The notes beneath the pieces were generated by a model, which did not search any database, was not told where the DNA came from, and was given only the letters and a program-made list of their open reading frames with translations. A DNA stretch of 64,000 nt, taken from contig JAJYLQ010000003.1 in the NCBI GenBank assembly GCA_021787595.1, positions 1-64,000 of the forward strand, read 5' to 3'. Origin of the DNA: Chloroflexota bacterium (GTDB taxonomy: Bacteria; Chloroflexota; Anaerolineae; Anaerolineales; Villigracilaceae). A program made the translations under genes and the position numbers. This document shows, one piece after another, positions 49,269 through 56,982 of the stretch. Each line of letters begins with the position of its first letter. Positions within the stretch are counted from its first letter, which is position 1.

Positions 49269-49487
49269 TTATTTTGATGGAGGCGGAACGGGAAGTTTAT
49301 CCTCAGCGGTCTGGATCCACTTGTCCCCTTCATCAATCAGCATCACCGGGATTTCATCCACAATCGGATACTTGCGTCCGCAATCCTGGCAGACCAGCCA
49401 GGCATCTTTGTACAATTTGAGCATTCCATCTTTTTCACGAACGCAGTTCGGGCAACGCAGAATTTCGAGCAATTCCTGACTGACCAT
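49269..49487 (-). CDS. Trm112-like zinc-ribbon protein
   Basis: A 72-residue protein with ILRCPNC near residue 8 and VCQDCGRKYPIVDEIPVMLI near residue 32, the two Cys pairs and Ile-Pro-hydrophobic end of the Trm112/YcaR family. These bind partner methyltransferases or act in small complexes. GGAGAG upstream of 49487 decides the start. It is the first of three genes with HEAT and LCP. The partner is unknown. Confidence 0.75.
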   Translation of the reverse strand: MVSQELLEILRCPNCVREKDGMLKLYKDAWLVCQDCGRKYPIVDEIPVMLIDEGDKWIQTAEDKLPVPPPSK

Positions 49488-49574
49488 TTTCTCTCCAATC
49501 AAGCCAAAATTTTACCATGCAAGCAGCAGCTCCAGCCGCCGTCTTGAAGATCCCGCGCAGCGGGACCGGCGGCG

Positions 49575-49592
49575 TGGCGCTAAAGGCGCCAT
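49575..49592. repeat. TGGCGC/GCGCCA palindrome
   Basis: GCGTGGCGCTAAAGGCGCCA pairs imperfectly around AAA, like the repeat at 6076-6094. It lies in the 143-bp gap between the Trm112-like and VanW genes, which also holds a CCCGC/GCGGG hairpin. Confidence 0.35.
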
Positions 49593-49630
49593 GCTTCGCG
49601 AAGGACACCGCCGAGCTCCAACCTTAAGAG

Positions 49631-51523
49631 CTAGGAAGAAGCAGGCGGCTGGCACATATTCCGGTTCCTGGCAATCTGCTGGGGATTCGGCATACCCTGC
49701 GCGTACTCACAAACTGCCTGCCACGCTTCGTAATGCGTTTTGAATTCATCCTGGAAATAAACTGCTCCATTTTTCATCACCGTGCGCGTCACATCTACAT
49801 CCGCGCCGTTGGCGGCCCAATCTGTCTGTTTCATCTGGCCGGCTTTCAAATCGGGATTCATGACAAATTTGGCATCCGGCGCGGGCACAACATTCTGCGG
49901 ACCCGTAGTATTCCACTGCACGGAGCGCCCATCCAGCGTCGAATAGAAAGTCCACGTCAGGGAGCGGGACCCAACGTCAACGTTGGTCTCCATCAAGATC
50001 CAATATGGCGAGTCGTTCTTGAATTGGAAGTCCACCAGAGGAAAATAAACCGTCGCGTCGAGGCCAGCCATTTGCACATTATCGGAGCCGCTGGATGTTT
50101 CTTCATAATATGAGACACGGTAGGCGTGAGGAATACGCTCGACAACCGGAAACCCGCCAAAGAACACTGTTCGGAACAGCGTGGTGCTGACCTGGCAAAC
50201 CCCGCCGCCCACGCCTTTGATCGTCTGGTTGCCATAGATGATCAGCGCCTCCGCATATCCGTTATTGAGACTTATGTCGCCCAGCGTCTGCCCCATCGAA
50301 AAGGTTTCGCCCGGCGCGACCAGCACGCCGTCGAAGCGCGCCGCAGCCGTCGTGATATTCTGAATGCGCGCGGGATCCGAACCCCAGAAATAAGTCGTCT
50401 GCTGGGAGACAACCTGTGTGATTCCCAACTGCTGCGCCGTGGCAGAATCAGTCAAGGCAGGCCGGACTTCCTTCACCACCAGCGGAACTGTGTGCTGGCC
50501 CTGCATCAACGCGTCGGTGATGGCTTTGATACTGGCATCCACATCCAGCGACCTGCCAGTCACCGATGGAGAAAGAAGAACCAATTGTTGGGCTGCCTCA
50601 TTGAAATGGAACGAGGGATTCGAGGCAGCGCGGTCTATCTGCGGTTCGATGCCGGTCAGGATCTGGCGCAGGGCATTTGGATCGAGCGTCAATTGCACAT
50701 CCACTTTATTTCCATTTTGGACGGGCTGCGCGCCGATCATGTTCGCCAAGACCTGCGGGTCATACACCCACGGCCCCGCGTCGCCCGCCTGGGCATTCGG
50801 AATGACCAATTCCAAAGGCGCGCTCAATATCTGCCGGGCAAGATTCGCCTGCGATGTCAGGTCGGCAACTGTCGGAGGAGTTTCATCCACAACGAGCGGA
50901 ACCTCCCCGTCGCGGAACGTCTGCAATTGCGCGCTGAGAACCAGCAGCGTTCCTTCCACATTCAAAGTTCGCCCCGGTTGTCCCGGCTGCGCGGTGACGT
51001 TCGTTCCATTCAAATTGATCCGTGCCTGGACAACCGGCTGGTTGACCTGCTGCGAAAGTCCCTGAAGATATTGATAAGCCACGCGTTGATCGAACAGAAT
51101 GACAGGCGCGACATCGTAACCGGAACCGCGGGCGCGGATTTGACCCTCCAGCGCCGCGAACAATCCGCCGCTTCGTCCCAGACGGTAAGCGGCCCGCGCG
51201 CTGGACGACGCGTCGAAAGCCATACCCAATTGCGCCGGAGACGCCACCCAAGCCTTGTCTCCGTACTGGAATAGAACTTTGCCGCTGATCGGATACGAAA
51301 GAGTCTGATTCAATTTCAAGGCTGCTGCTTCCGGCGACAGACCCGAAAGGTCAACGCCGGCCACGGAAACGCCGGGGAAGATGCGTCCGGCATAAACCAG
51401 TTGATATCCCAGCGTCCAAGTGAGGATGACGCCGAGGAACAGCATCAGCCCGCCGATCGCGGCGGCCAAAATTTGTGCCACCAGGGGGAAACGTCGAGGG
51501 AACGGGTAAGATAATGCGCTCAT
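49631..51523 (-). CDS. VanW family protein with peptidoglycan-binding-like domains
   Basis: The 630-residue protein has one membrane helix (residues 13-38), a tandem of two PG_binding_4-like domains (residues 48-360) and a C-terminal VanW domain. The VanW core is clear: FSMGQTLGDISLNNGYAEAL near residue 405, KGVGGGVCQVSTTLFRTVFF near residue 433 and ERIPHAYRVSYYE near residue 458. VanW proteins are found with vancomycin resistance genes but are widespread in the phylum; their role in the wall is not settled. Nothing suggests a resistance operon here. Confidence 0.82.
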   Translation of the reverse strand: MSALSYPFPRRFPLVAQILAAAIGGLMLFLGVILTWTLGYQLVYAGRIFPGVSVAGVDLSGLSPEAAALKLNQTLSYPISGKVLFQYGDKAWVASPAQLGMAFDASSSARAAYRLGRSGGLFAALEGQIRARGSGYDVAPVILFDQRVAYQYLQGLSQQVNQPVVQARINLNGTNVTAQPGQPGRTLNVEGTLLVLSAQLQTFRDGEVPLVVDETPPTVADLTSQANLARQILSAPLELVIPNAQAGDAGPWVYDPQVLANMIGAQPVQNGNKVDVQLTLDPNALRQILTGIEPQIDRAASNPSFHFNEAAQQLVLLSPSVTGRSLDVDASIKAITDALMQGQHTVPLVVKEVRPALTDSATAQQLGITQVVSQQTTYFWGSDPARIQNITTAAARFDGVLVAPGETFSMGQTLGDISLNNGYAEALIIYGNQTIKGVGGGVCQVSTTLFRTVFFGGFPVVERIPHAYRVSYYEETSSGSDNVQMAGLDATVYFPLVDFQFKNDSPYWILMETNVDVGSRSLTWTFYSTLDGRSVQWNTTGPQNVVPAPDAKFVMNPDLKAGQMKQTDWAANGADVDVTRTVMKNGAVYFQDEFKTHYEAWQAVCEYAQGMPNPQQIARNRNMCQPPASS

Positions 51524-51572
51524 AGGGTTTCAATTATATCCGGCTGGCTAAATTTCATCTTAACGCTGATGA

Positions 51573-52172
51573 CTATTTGCTGCGGCGAAAGATCAAGCCC
51601 GGAATCATCATCGGTGTGTGCGATTTGTATTCCGCGTAGGCCTGGCCGAATTCGCGCAATAGTTTGCGTTCTTCGAAATATGCGCCGACAAAGATATAGA
51701 TCGTCAGCGAAATATACACGACCAGCAAATTCACGGTCATGACCGGTGTCAGCCAGATGAAGAGCAGGCCGAAAAGATAAAGCGGGTGGCGGACGAGGCG
51801 GTAGAGTCCGCTTGTGGTAAGCGCGCCCGCTTTTTCGTCCGGCTCGAACAGTTGACGCAGTCCCGCAAAAGAAAGCGCGTCCGTCTGCAAGACTCCGATA
51901 AGCAAAAGAATCGCAGAGAGTCCCTGCCCTGCCAACATCAAGAACAACCACGGCGCAGGAATGCTGTAAAGATTTTGATCCGGCAGGAAGCGCGCCAGCA
52001 AAAGGATCGGCCCAAAGCTCAAAACGGAAAAGATATTATAGGCAAGCCGATAGGCGCGCATCCTGCTTTTTCCGACAACACGCGCCAAAAAATTTTTTGC
52101 GCCCAGCGAAGCCAGCCACGAATGAACACCGCCCCATAATGCAATCGAGCCGATCAGGACTGCGAAATTCAT
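51573..52172 (-). CDS. Membrane methyltransferase-like protein (ICMT/NnrU type)
   Basis: The 199-residue product has about five membrane segments. TTSGLYRLVRHPLYLFGLLF near residue 120 (with the R-H-P-x-Y motif) and FEERKLLREFGQAYAEYKSH near residue 165 match isoprenylcysteine methyltransferase and NnrU-like enzymes that use S-adenosylmethionine. The start at 52172 is preferred; the frame is open further upstream but without a ribosome site. Substrate unknown. Confidence 0.72.
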   Translation of the reverse strand: MNFAVLIGSIALWGGVHSWLASLGAKNFLARVVGKSRMRAYRLAYNIFSVLSFGPILLLARFLPDQNLYSIPAPWLFLMLAGQGLSAILLLIGVLQTDALSFAGLRQLFEPDEKAGALTTSGLYRLVRHPLYLFGLLFIWLTPVMTVNLLVVYISLTIYIFVGAYFEERKLLREFGQAYAEYKSHTPMMIPGLIFRRSK

Positions 52173-52269
52173 CAACACAACCTTCCCGAAGGATTTGACG
52201 TACCCGCTTGAATCTAATCGAGAACAGATAAAATGACAACTGACTGTAAGGACTGAACCAAATTTCACA

Positions 52270-52298
52270 TTGACGCATGGATGTCTGACAGGTATAAT
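52270..52298 (+). promoter_or_regulatory. Sigma-70-type promoter of the S1-domain gene
   Basis: TTGACG (52270-52275) and TATAAT (52293-52298) lie 17 bp apart, 39 bp before the start codon. Confidence 0.75.
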
Positions 52299-52337
52299 CG
52301 TCCGTCGGCATTATCCCTGTTTCGTAGGAGTAAAAAT

Positions 52338-53105
52338 ATGGTTACAACTGATGCAACTACAACGCCTGTCGCCATCGAACTGAAAACAAAATTGACAGGT
52401 AAAGTTCTAAAGACTACACTGGCGGGCGCTTTGATTGATGTAGGACAACCCATTCCCGGCGTGCTGCACATCTCACAGCTTCAAAAAGATCCGGTCAACA
52501 AAGTGGAAGATGTCATAAAAGAGGGACAGACGGTGGATGTTTGGGTTCGCAAAGTCCGCAAAGATAGAATCGAACTCACCATGATCGAACCCTTGAAATA
52601 TGATTGGAAGGACCTCAATCCCGAAACGGTCGTCAAAGGCAAAGTGGTGCGGCTCGAATCGTACGGCGCCTTCGTTGACATCGGCGCAGAGCGTCCGGGT
52701 ATGATTCACGTCAGCGAACTCGCGCGCGGCTTCGTCAAGAGCGCCAGCGAAGTCGTGAAGGAAGGCGATGAAGTCGAAGCGGTCATTCTCAATGTGGATC
52801 GCAAGAAGCGGCAGATCCGCCTGAGCATGAAAGCCCTCCAGCCCGAAGTCGTCGAAGAACCCAAACCCGAACGCGAGAACAAACGCCGCAAGCGCGGCAG
52901 GAAGCACGAAGAGGCTGAAGTCGAGGCCAATGCAGAGCAGATGGAACCAGAGCTGACCGCCATGCAGATTGCCTGGCAAATGGCGCAGGAACGCGCAAAC
53001 AGCAAAGAGAAGAATCGGAGAGCCAAGCGATTTAAATCCGCTTCTTCCGAACAGGAAGATATTCTCAGCCGCACGCTCGAAAAGCGGCTCCCCACCGGCG
53101 CATAA
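52338..53105 (+). CDS. S1 RNA-binding domain protein (two S1 domains)
   Basis: The 255-residue protein has two S1 domains: residues 18-90 (LTGKVLKTTLAGALIDVGQP, GVLHISQL) and 100-180 (VKGKVVRLESYGAFVDIGAE, GMIHVSELARGF). A basic and acidic C-terminal tail follows (RENKRRKRGRKHEEAEVEA), likely unstructured. Such proteins bind mRNA or the ribosome; it is shorter than ribosomal protein S1. TAGGAG 7 bp before ATG 52338 fixes the start. It is monocistronic with a clear promoter. Confidence 0.82.
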   Translation: MVTTDATTTPVAIELKTKLTGKVLKTTLAGALIDVGQPIPGVLHISQLQKDPVNKVEDVIKEGQTVDVWVRKVRKDRIELTMIEPLKYDWKDLNPETVVKGKVVRLESYGAFVDIGAERPGMIHVSELARGFVKSASEVVKEGDEVEAVILNVDRKKRQIRLSMKALQPEVVEEPKPERENKRRKRGRKHEEAEVEANAEQMEPELTAMQIAWQMAQERANSKEKNRRAKRFKSASSEQEDILSRTLEKRLPTGA

Positions 53106-53109
53106 AACG

Positions 53110-53229
53110 AAATCCCTCGCAATCAACAATACCTTTACCATTTGCGGGACAATTTGGCAAATTGTCCCTACGCTCGCCGCTCCCGATACCGCATTGGCGA
53201 AGGTATTGAATCAAGCGAGGGATTTTTTT
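53110..53229 (+). terminator. S1 gene terminator split by a MITE
   Basis: AAATCCCTCGC (53110-53120) pairs perfectly with GCGAGGGATTT (53215-53225), and a T-run follows. Without the 82-bp MITE and one copy of its target duplication the loop would be just AATCAA, a standard rho-independent terminator. Confidence 0.75.
53127..53208. mobile_element. 82-bp MITE, copy 2, inside the terminator loop
   Basis: Inverted copy of the element at 39865-39946 and equal in length. One end is CAATACCTTTACCA, slightly diverged; the other is TGGCGAAGGTATTG. AATCAA directly precedes (53121-53126) and follows (53209-53214), a perfect 6-bp target duplication. Confidence 0.85.
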
Positions 53230-53249
53230 ATTGGAGGCAATTAACCGCG

Positions 53250-53276
53250 GTAGAGCCGGATGCTATCCGGCTCTAC
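53250..53276. repeat. GTAGAGCCGGAT palindrome
   Basis: GTAGAGCCGGAT (53250-53261) and ATCCGGCTCTAC (53265-53276) are perfect 12-bp arms. Same family as the palindrome at 4069-4097, with the inner bases changed in step on both arms. It lies directly before the stop of the minus-strand acyl-AMP ligase gene and may terminate it. Confidence 0.65.
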
Positions 53277-53287
53277 ATTTGAATCTG

Positions 53288-54997
53288 TTATTTGTTTTCC
53301 GCTTCCAATTCTTTTAAAAATTTTTCTTTATTGGCTGAACGCGCCGTCTTCCCACTGGACGTTTTCAAAATCCACTTCGGCCCGACGACTTTTACATAAC
53401 GCAAAGCGATGGCGGAATTCTTCGTGACGTGACGGCGAATTGCATCGGCAATTTCCTCCTGCTGCGCGGCATCTTCCGAATCGACTTCAGCGATGATGAC
53501 CACATCTTCCGTCCCGGCGGCTTCGTCAAAAATGCCGAAAGCCACCGACCGTCCCGCGTGAACGCCCGGCACTTCATACGTCAGCGATTCCAAATCCTGC
53601 GGATAAATATTTTTTCCGCCGACGATGATCATATCCTTCTTGCGTCCCGTGACAAACACTTCGCCGTTTGCAACATAACCAAAATCGCCGGTCAAATACC
53701 AGCCGTCGAGAAATACCTTCTTCGCAGCATCGGCGCGATGGTAATAACCGGTCAACATGCAATCGCTCTGTAACGCGATTTCGCCAACGATTCGCTCGGC
53801 GACATCCCTGCCATGTTCATCCAAAATGCGGACGCGCGTATTCGACAGCGGCCTGCCGGACGACAACATCTTCATCGCGGGACGATTATCTGCTGCCGGA
53901 CGCGCCGCGCGTTCGGACATGAACGCTTCCCGGTCAATTTCCTCGACTTGTGGCGGGCGTGACAGATCAGACTGCGTCACCCCGAAGACGTTTTCCGCCA
54001 TCGCGTACGATGTTTGCAGCGCGTTCAATTTCAGGCCGTACGATTTAAATCGCTCATAGAATGCATGATGACTTTCCCATCGCACCGGCTCCGAGCAATT
54101 GATGACCGCCCGCCACGTGGATAAATCCACGCCTTCCAGCGAACGGTCGCGGATTTTTTGCGCGCAAAAGTTGTAAGCAAAATTGGGAAGCCACGAAAGC
54201 GTGCCTTTGTATTCCGAAACCGATTGCAGCAAACGATACGGCGCGCGCACCCAATCGAACGGCGAACTCAGAACCAGCGGCACACCCGAAAGAATCGGCA
54301 TGAGAAATCCGGCGATCAAGCCCATATCGTGATAAAGCGGCAGCCACGAAACGATCACATCGTTATCATTCAAATTCAGGGCGCGGCCGTACGCATCCAA
54401 TTGATTGAACACAGCCTGATGCGACAGCGCCACGCCTTTTTGCAAACCGGTCGTGCCGGAAGAATGCTGCAATAAAACGATATCATCCGGCGAACGTTTC
54501 ATTCCCGATAAATTTCCGAAATCGGGATCGGATTGCGGCGCAAGTTGATTCGTGACGATCACGGCTCGGACGAAATCGTTTTTTTTCAACGCCTCGCGGA
54601 CATCCTGTTCAAATTCGGGATACGTCACGACCGCGGCTGGCTTTGTCACCGAAATCAAAGCAGAAAGATCGGCGCGATAGCGTTCCGGCGAAAGTTTTTC
54701 CGTCAGGAACGGCATGATGGACGGAATCGCACCATGCAGAATCGCGCCCCAGAATGAATGGATCAAATCTTCGCCATGCTGAAGAATCAAAATGACAACT
54801 TCGCCCGCTTGAATTCTTTCGCGTTCGTATGTACGCGCGTACGCGTTCGCTCCGCGTAATAATTGGCGATAGGTAATTGGCAAATCGGGTTTGCCCGAAT
54901 GCTGGAGATAAACCGCGGCCCGCTCCAAAGCTTGCCCTGAGCGAAGTCGAAGGGTCCGCGCGTGAAGCGACTGAAGCCGCTCCGAAAGAGTCGTCAT
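53288..54997 (-). CDS. Fatty-acyl-AMP ligase-like adenylating enzyme (FAAL)
   Basis: A 569-residue adenylate-forming enzyme. It has LLQHSSGTTGLQKGVALSHQ near residue 175, SWLPLYHDMGLIAGFLMPIL near residue 218, ALQTSYAMAENVFGVTQSDL near residue 315, WYLTGDFGYVANGEV near residue 422 and LKTSSGKTARS near residue 550. The W-L-P-x-Y-H-D-M-G-L stretch is characteristic of fatty-acyl-AMP ligases, which load acyl chains on an ACP. Residues 15-24 (TLRLRSGQAL) come from a dispersed repeat (54931-54953). It overlaps the ACP gene by 4 bp. In this cluster it takes the place of DltA. Confidence 0.8.
   Translation of the reverse strand: MTTLSERLQSLHARTLRLRSGQALERAAVYLQHSGKPDLPITYRQLLRGANAYARTYERERIQAGEVVILILQHGEDLIHSFWGAILHGAIPSIMPFLTEKLSPERYRADLSALISVTKPAAVVTYPEFEQDVREALKKNDFVRAVIVTNQLAPQSDPDFGNLSGMKRSPDDIVLLQHSSGTTGLQKGVALSHQAVFNQLDAYGRALNLNDNDVIVSWLPLYHDMGLIAGFLMPILSGVPLVLSSPFDWVRAPYRLLQSVSEYKGTLSWLPNFAYNFCAQKIRDRSLEGVDLSTWRAVINCSEPVRWESHHAFYERFKSYGLKLNALQTSYAMAENVFGVTQSDLSRPPQVEEIDREAFMSERAARPAADNRPAMKMLSSGRPLSNTRVRILDEHGRDVAERIVGEIALQSDCMLTGYYHRADAAKKVFLDGWYLTGDFGYVANGEVFVTGRKKDMIIVGGKNIYPQDLESLTYEVPGVHAGRSVAFGIFDEAAGTEDVVIIAEVDSEDAAQQEEIADAIRRHVTKNSAIALRYVKVVGPKWILKTSSGKTARSANKEKFLKELEAENK
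54931..54953. repeat. CTTCGACTTCGCTCAGG-type repeat in the FAAL gene
   Basis: TTGCCCTGAGCGAAGTCGAA followed by GGG on the plus strand encodes the peptide LRLRSGQA on the minus strand. The repeat is short, in frame, and near the N-terminus. A related word lies in ftsY at 58556-58583. Confidence 0.55.
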
Positions 54998-55242
54998 TTG
55001 GATTGTCTGCCCTGGATCAGGTTTGCCAATTGATCGAGCGTATCGAACGTCTGCGCATTCAATTCCGTGTCATCGAGATGAACGCCGAATTGATCTTCGA
55101 CGAACAAAGCCAGGTCCACCAGACTGAACGAATCAACGAGCCCGCTGGAGATCAGCGGCTCATCGAAACGGATCTGGCGTTTGGGTTGTTTCAATACAGA
55201 TGACGAAATGTATTCGCCAATGGTGGTTTGAAACTCATTCAT
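54994..55242 (-). CDS. Acyl carrier protein
   Basis: An 82-residue ACP. The phosphopantetheine Ser is in LISSGLVDSFSLVDLALFVE near residue 38; the helix after it and FDTLDQLANLI near the end fit the fold. It overlaps the FAAL gene start by 4 bp (ATGA), so the two are translationally coupled, and it follows the MBOAT gene by 30 bp. It corresponds in role to DltC. Confidence 0.82.
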   Translation of the reverse strand: MNEFQTTIGEYISSSVLKQPKRQIRFDEPLISSGLVDSFSLVDLALFVEDQFGVHLDDTELNAQTFDTLDQLANLIQGRQSK

Positions 55243-55272
55243 AAGAAATTTCCTTCTTGAGTAAATCTTGTG

Positions 55273-56688
55273 TTACGCCATCCCAAATAATTTTTGCATC
55301 GCCTGCCATGCAATCGCGGGCGTGGACAACGTAAAGAACAACCAGCCGAGGGCCACAAAATTGAACGTCAGGAAAATACCAGCAAGATTCAAAATTGTTT
55401 GACCACTTCGCGTCCGCGTCCACGCGGGCAGGCGCGGACGAATGAAGTCGCTCCAACGGTTTTGGATGAACAACCCAGCGCCGTGCCACAATCCCCATGC
55501 CACAAAACCGGCCGCGATCCCGTGCCAGAGGCCGATCAAGACCATCGTGCTGATTTGCGTCACAAGGATGATGATCCAAACCGGCATGGAAATTTTGCCG
55601 GAGCGCAGCACGCGCGTCAGCGGATTAAAGAAATACGCGCGAAACCATTGCGTCAGCGTGATGTGCCACGAATTCCAGAATTGGGTCAGGTTGGGCTTGA
55701 GATACGGCGAAAGAAAATTCTCCGGCAGGCGGATTCCCATCAGCCGCCCGATGCCGATGGCGATATCGGTGTAACCGCTAAAGTCAAAATAGATACGGAA
55801 CGTGTACGCGTAAAGGAACAGCCACAACCATCCCGCGTGATTGACCCGCGCCACCAGCACATCGCTGATCGAGATGACCGCCAGCAAATCCGCGACCACG
55901 AATTTCTTGAAGAGGCCGATGAGGAGCCGCGTCCCGGCATCCAGCCAATCTTCGCTTGCGAGCGGAAGCGGCAGGCGCAGCTCTTTGATAAATCGCTCGA
56001 GGCGGTCAATCGGGCCGGCTGTGAAGGACGGGAAGAAAAGAACATAGTTGACATATTCCGCCAGCGTCACGGATGGGAGGCGGCCCGTCTGGCGATCCCG
56101 AATCGTGTGAAGCAGGCGGAAGGCCAGATAGGAAAATCCAAGCCACGCAAATGGAATCGATGTGTCTCCGGTGTTGCCTGCCCGAAGCGCCGCGACAGCG
56201 TCCCTTGCCTTTTGCAGTAAAACAGGCGATTTCAAAAATACGAAAATCAGAACGATTCCAATAAATGCAATGAACTGCCAAAAACGATTCGCCCTCTGCC
56301 AACGCGCCAAGCTAAAAGCGACCGCCGCAATTGCGATGATTACGATTAATGTGTAGCGAAGGTTCGGCGTGTCGGCTGTGAAAACCTGCGTCAGCCTGAA
56401 GGAATGATTCAGATCCATCAGCAGAGCAGCGCCAACCATCACTGCCAGCGCGGGCCAGTTTTGTTTCCAGCCGCGTGTTTCTGGAATGGAAGTCAATGCC
56501 CAGGAAAAGACCACGATTGCCAGCGTTGCAAGCGGAAGCCAATAAACAAGCGTACGATAAGGCTCCGCCGGTTGGAGCCAAAATACTGCAAACGTGCTGA
56601 CCGCGAGCAAAGCCAGCGAGCGGCCTTTATGCAATTGACCAATCATGATTGCAGCGATCGTTAAGATTGCAATTTGCAGGATCGTCAT
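55273..56688 (-). CDS. MBOAT family membrane O-acyltransferase
   Basis: A 471-residue membrane protein with about 12 segments. MBOAT features: FPSFTAGPIDRLERFIKEL near residue 213, YFDFSGYTDIAIGIGRLMGI near residue 298, FWNSWHITLTQWFRAYFFNP near residue 336 and the catalytic His in MVLIGLWHGIAAGFVAWGLW near residue 380. Its length and first segments are closer to AlgI/DltB-like enzymes that acylate surface polymers than to eukaryotic members. Its start overlaps the microprotein stop by 1 bp. It would move the acyl group of the ACP to a surface acceptor. Confidence 0.83.
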   Translation of the reverse strand: MTILQIAILTIAAIMIGQLHKGRSLALLAVSTFAVFWLQPAEPYRTLVYWLPLATLAIVVFSWALTSIPETRGWKQNWPALAVMVGAALLMDLNHSFRLTQVFTADTPNLRYTLIVIIAIAAVAFSLARWQRANRFWQFIAFIGIVLIFVFLKSPVLLQKARDAVAALRAGNTGDTSIPFAWLGFSYLAFRLLHTIRDRQTGRLPSVTLAEYVNYVLFFPSFTAGPIDRLERFIKELRLPLPLASEDWLDAGTRLLIGLFKKFVVADLLAVISISDVLVARVNHAGWLWLFLYAYTFRIYFDFSGYTDIAIGIGRLMGIRLPENFLSPYLKPNLTQFWNSWHITLTQWFRAYFFNPLTRVLRSGKISMPVWIIILVTQISTMVLIGLWHGIAAGFVAWGLWHGAGLFIQNRWSDFIRPRLPAWTRTRSGQTILNLAGIFLTFNFVALGWLFFTLSTPAIAWQAMQKLFGMA

Positions 56689-56819
56689 TAAAAGCCCTGA
56701 TAGATCCAGGTCGGCGATGTATCAATGGTGAAGACGACCAGCGCAATCAAAATCAGCGCCAGCATCAAAGCCAGAAGATTTTCGCGGTTGAAAATGGCGT
56801 GATGGATTTTCTTCCACAT
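56688..56819 (-). CDS. DltX-like membrane microprotein before the MBOAT gene
   Basis: A 43-residue frame too short for routine calling. It has a basic start (MWKKIHHAIFNREN), one membrane helix (LLALMLALILIALVVF) and ends TSPTWIYQGF. The tail IYQGF is identical to that of the dltX product at 18537-18671. AGGAAG lies 7 bp before ATG 56819; ATG 56843 would add 8 residues but has no ribosome site. TAATG overlap with the MBOAT start indicates coupled translation. By analogy its Tyr may carry the acyl group. This protein and role are inferred from layout, not from any search. Confidence 0.7.
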   Translation of the reverse strand: MWKKIHHAIFNRENLLALMLALILIALVVFTIDTSPTWIYQGF

Positions 56820-56855
56820 CAGCAGCTTCCTATTGACATTCATATAAATTGGTTT

Positions 56856-56959
56856 ATGTCACCCTGAGCGAAGGGTCTCTAGTCCGAAATACGAGACTCT
56901 TCGGTCGCACACTTGCCCTGCGTGCAAGTGCAGGGAAGTGCGCTCCCTCAGAGTGACAT
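56856..56959. repeat. Dispersed repeat with ATGTCACCCTGAG-type ends
   Basis: ATGTCACCCTGAG (56856-56868) and CTCAGAGTGACAT (56947-56959) are inverted ends with 12 of 13 matches, enclosing GAGACTCTTCGGTCGC and a TTGCCCTGC/GCAGGGAA part. Family member of 2612-2692. It fills the gap between prfB and the microprotein gene. Confidence 0.65.
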
Positions 56960-56982
56960 CACTTAACTAACTTTTGTAAACA

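Noticed and set aside
50126-51274. 382-codon plus-strand frame
   Set aside because: Antisense shadow of the VanW gene; Arg/His-rich composition and no motif.
49631-51523. Vancomycin resistance locus suggested by VanW
   Set aside because: No VanA/VanH/VanX-type genes are present; VanW proteins are common outside resistance clusters.
55294-56220. 308-codon plus-strand frame
   Set aside because: Antisense to the MBOAT gene, strongly charged and without recognisable features.
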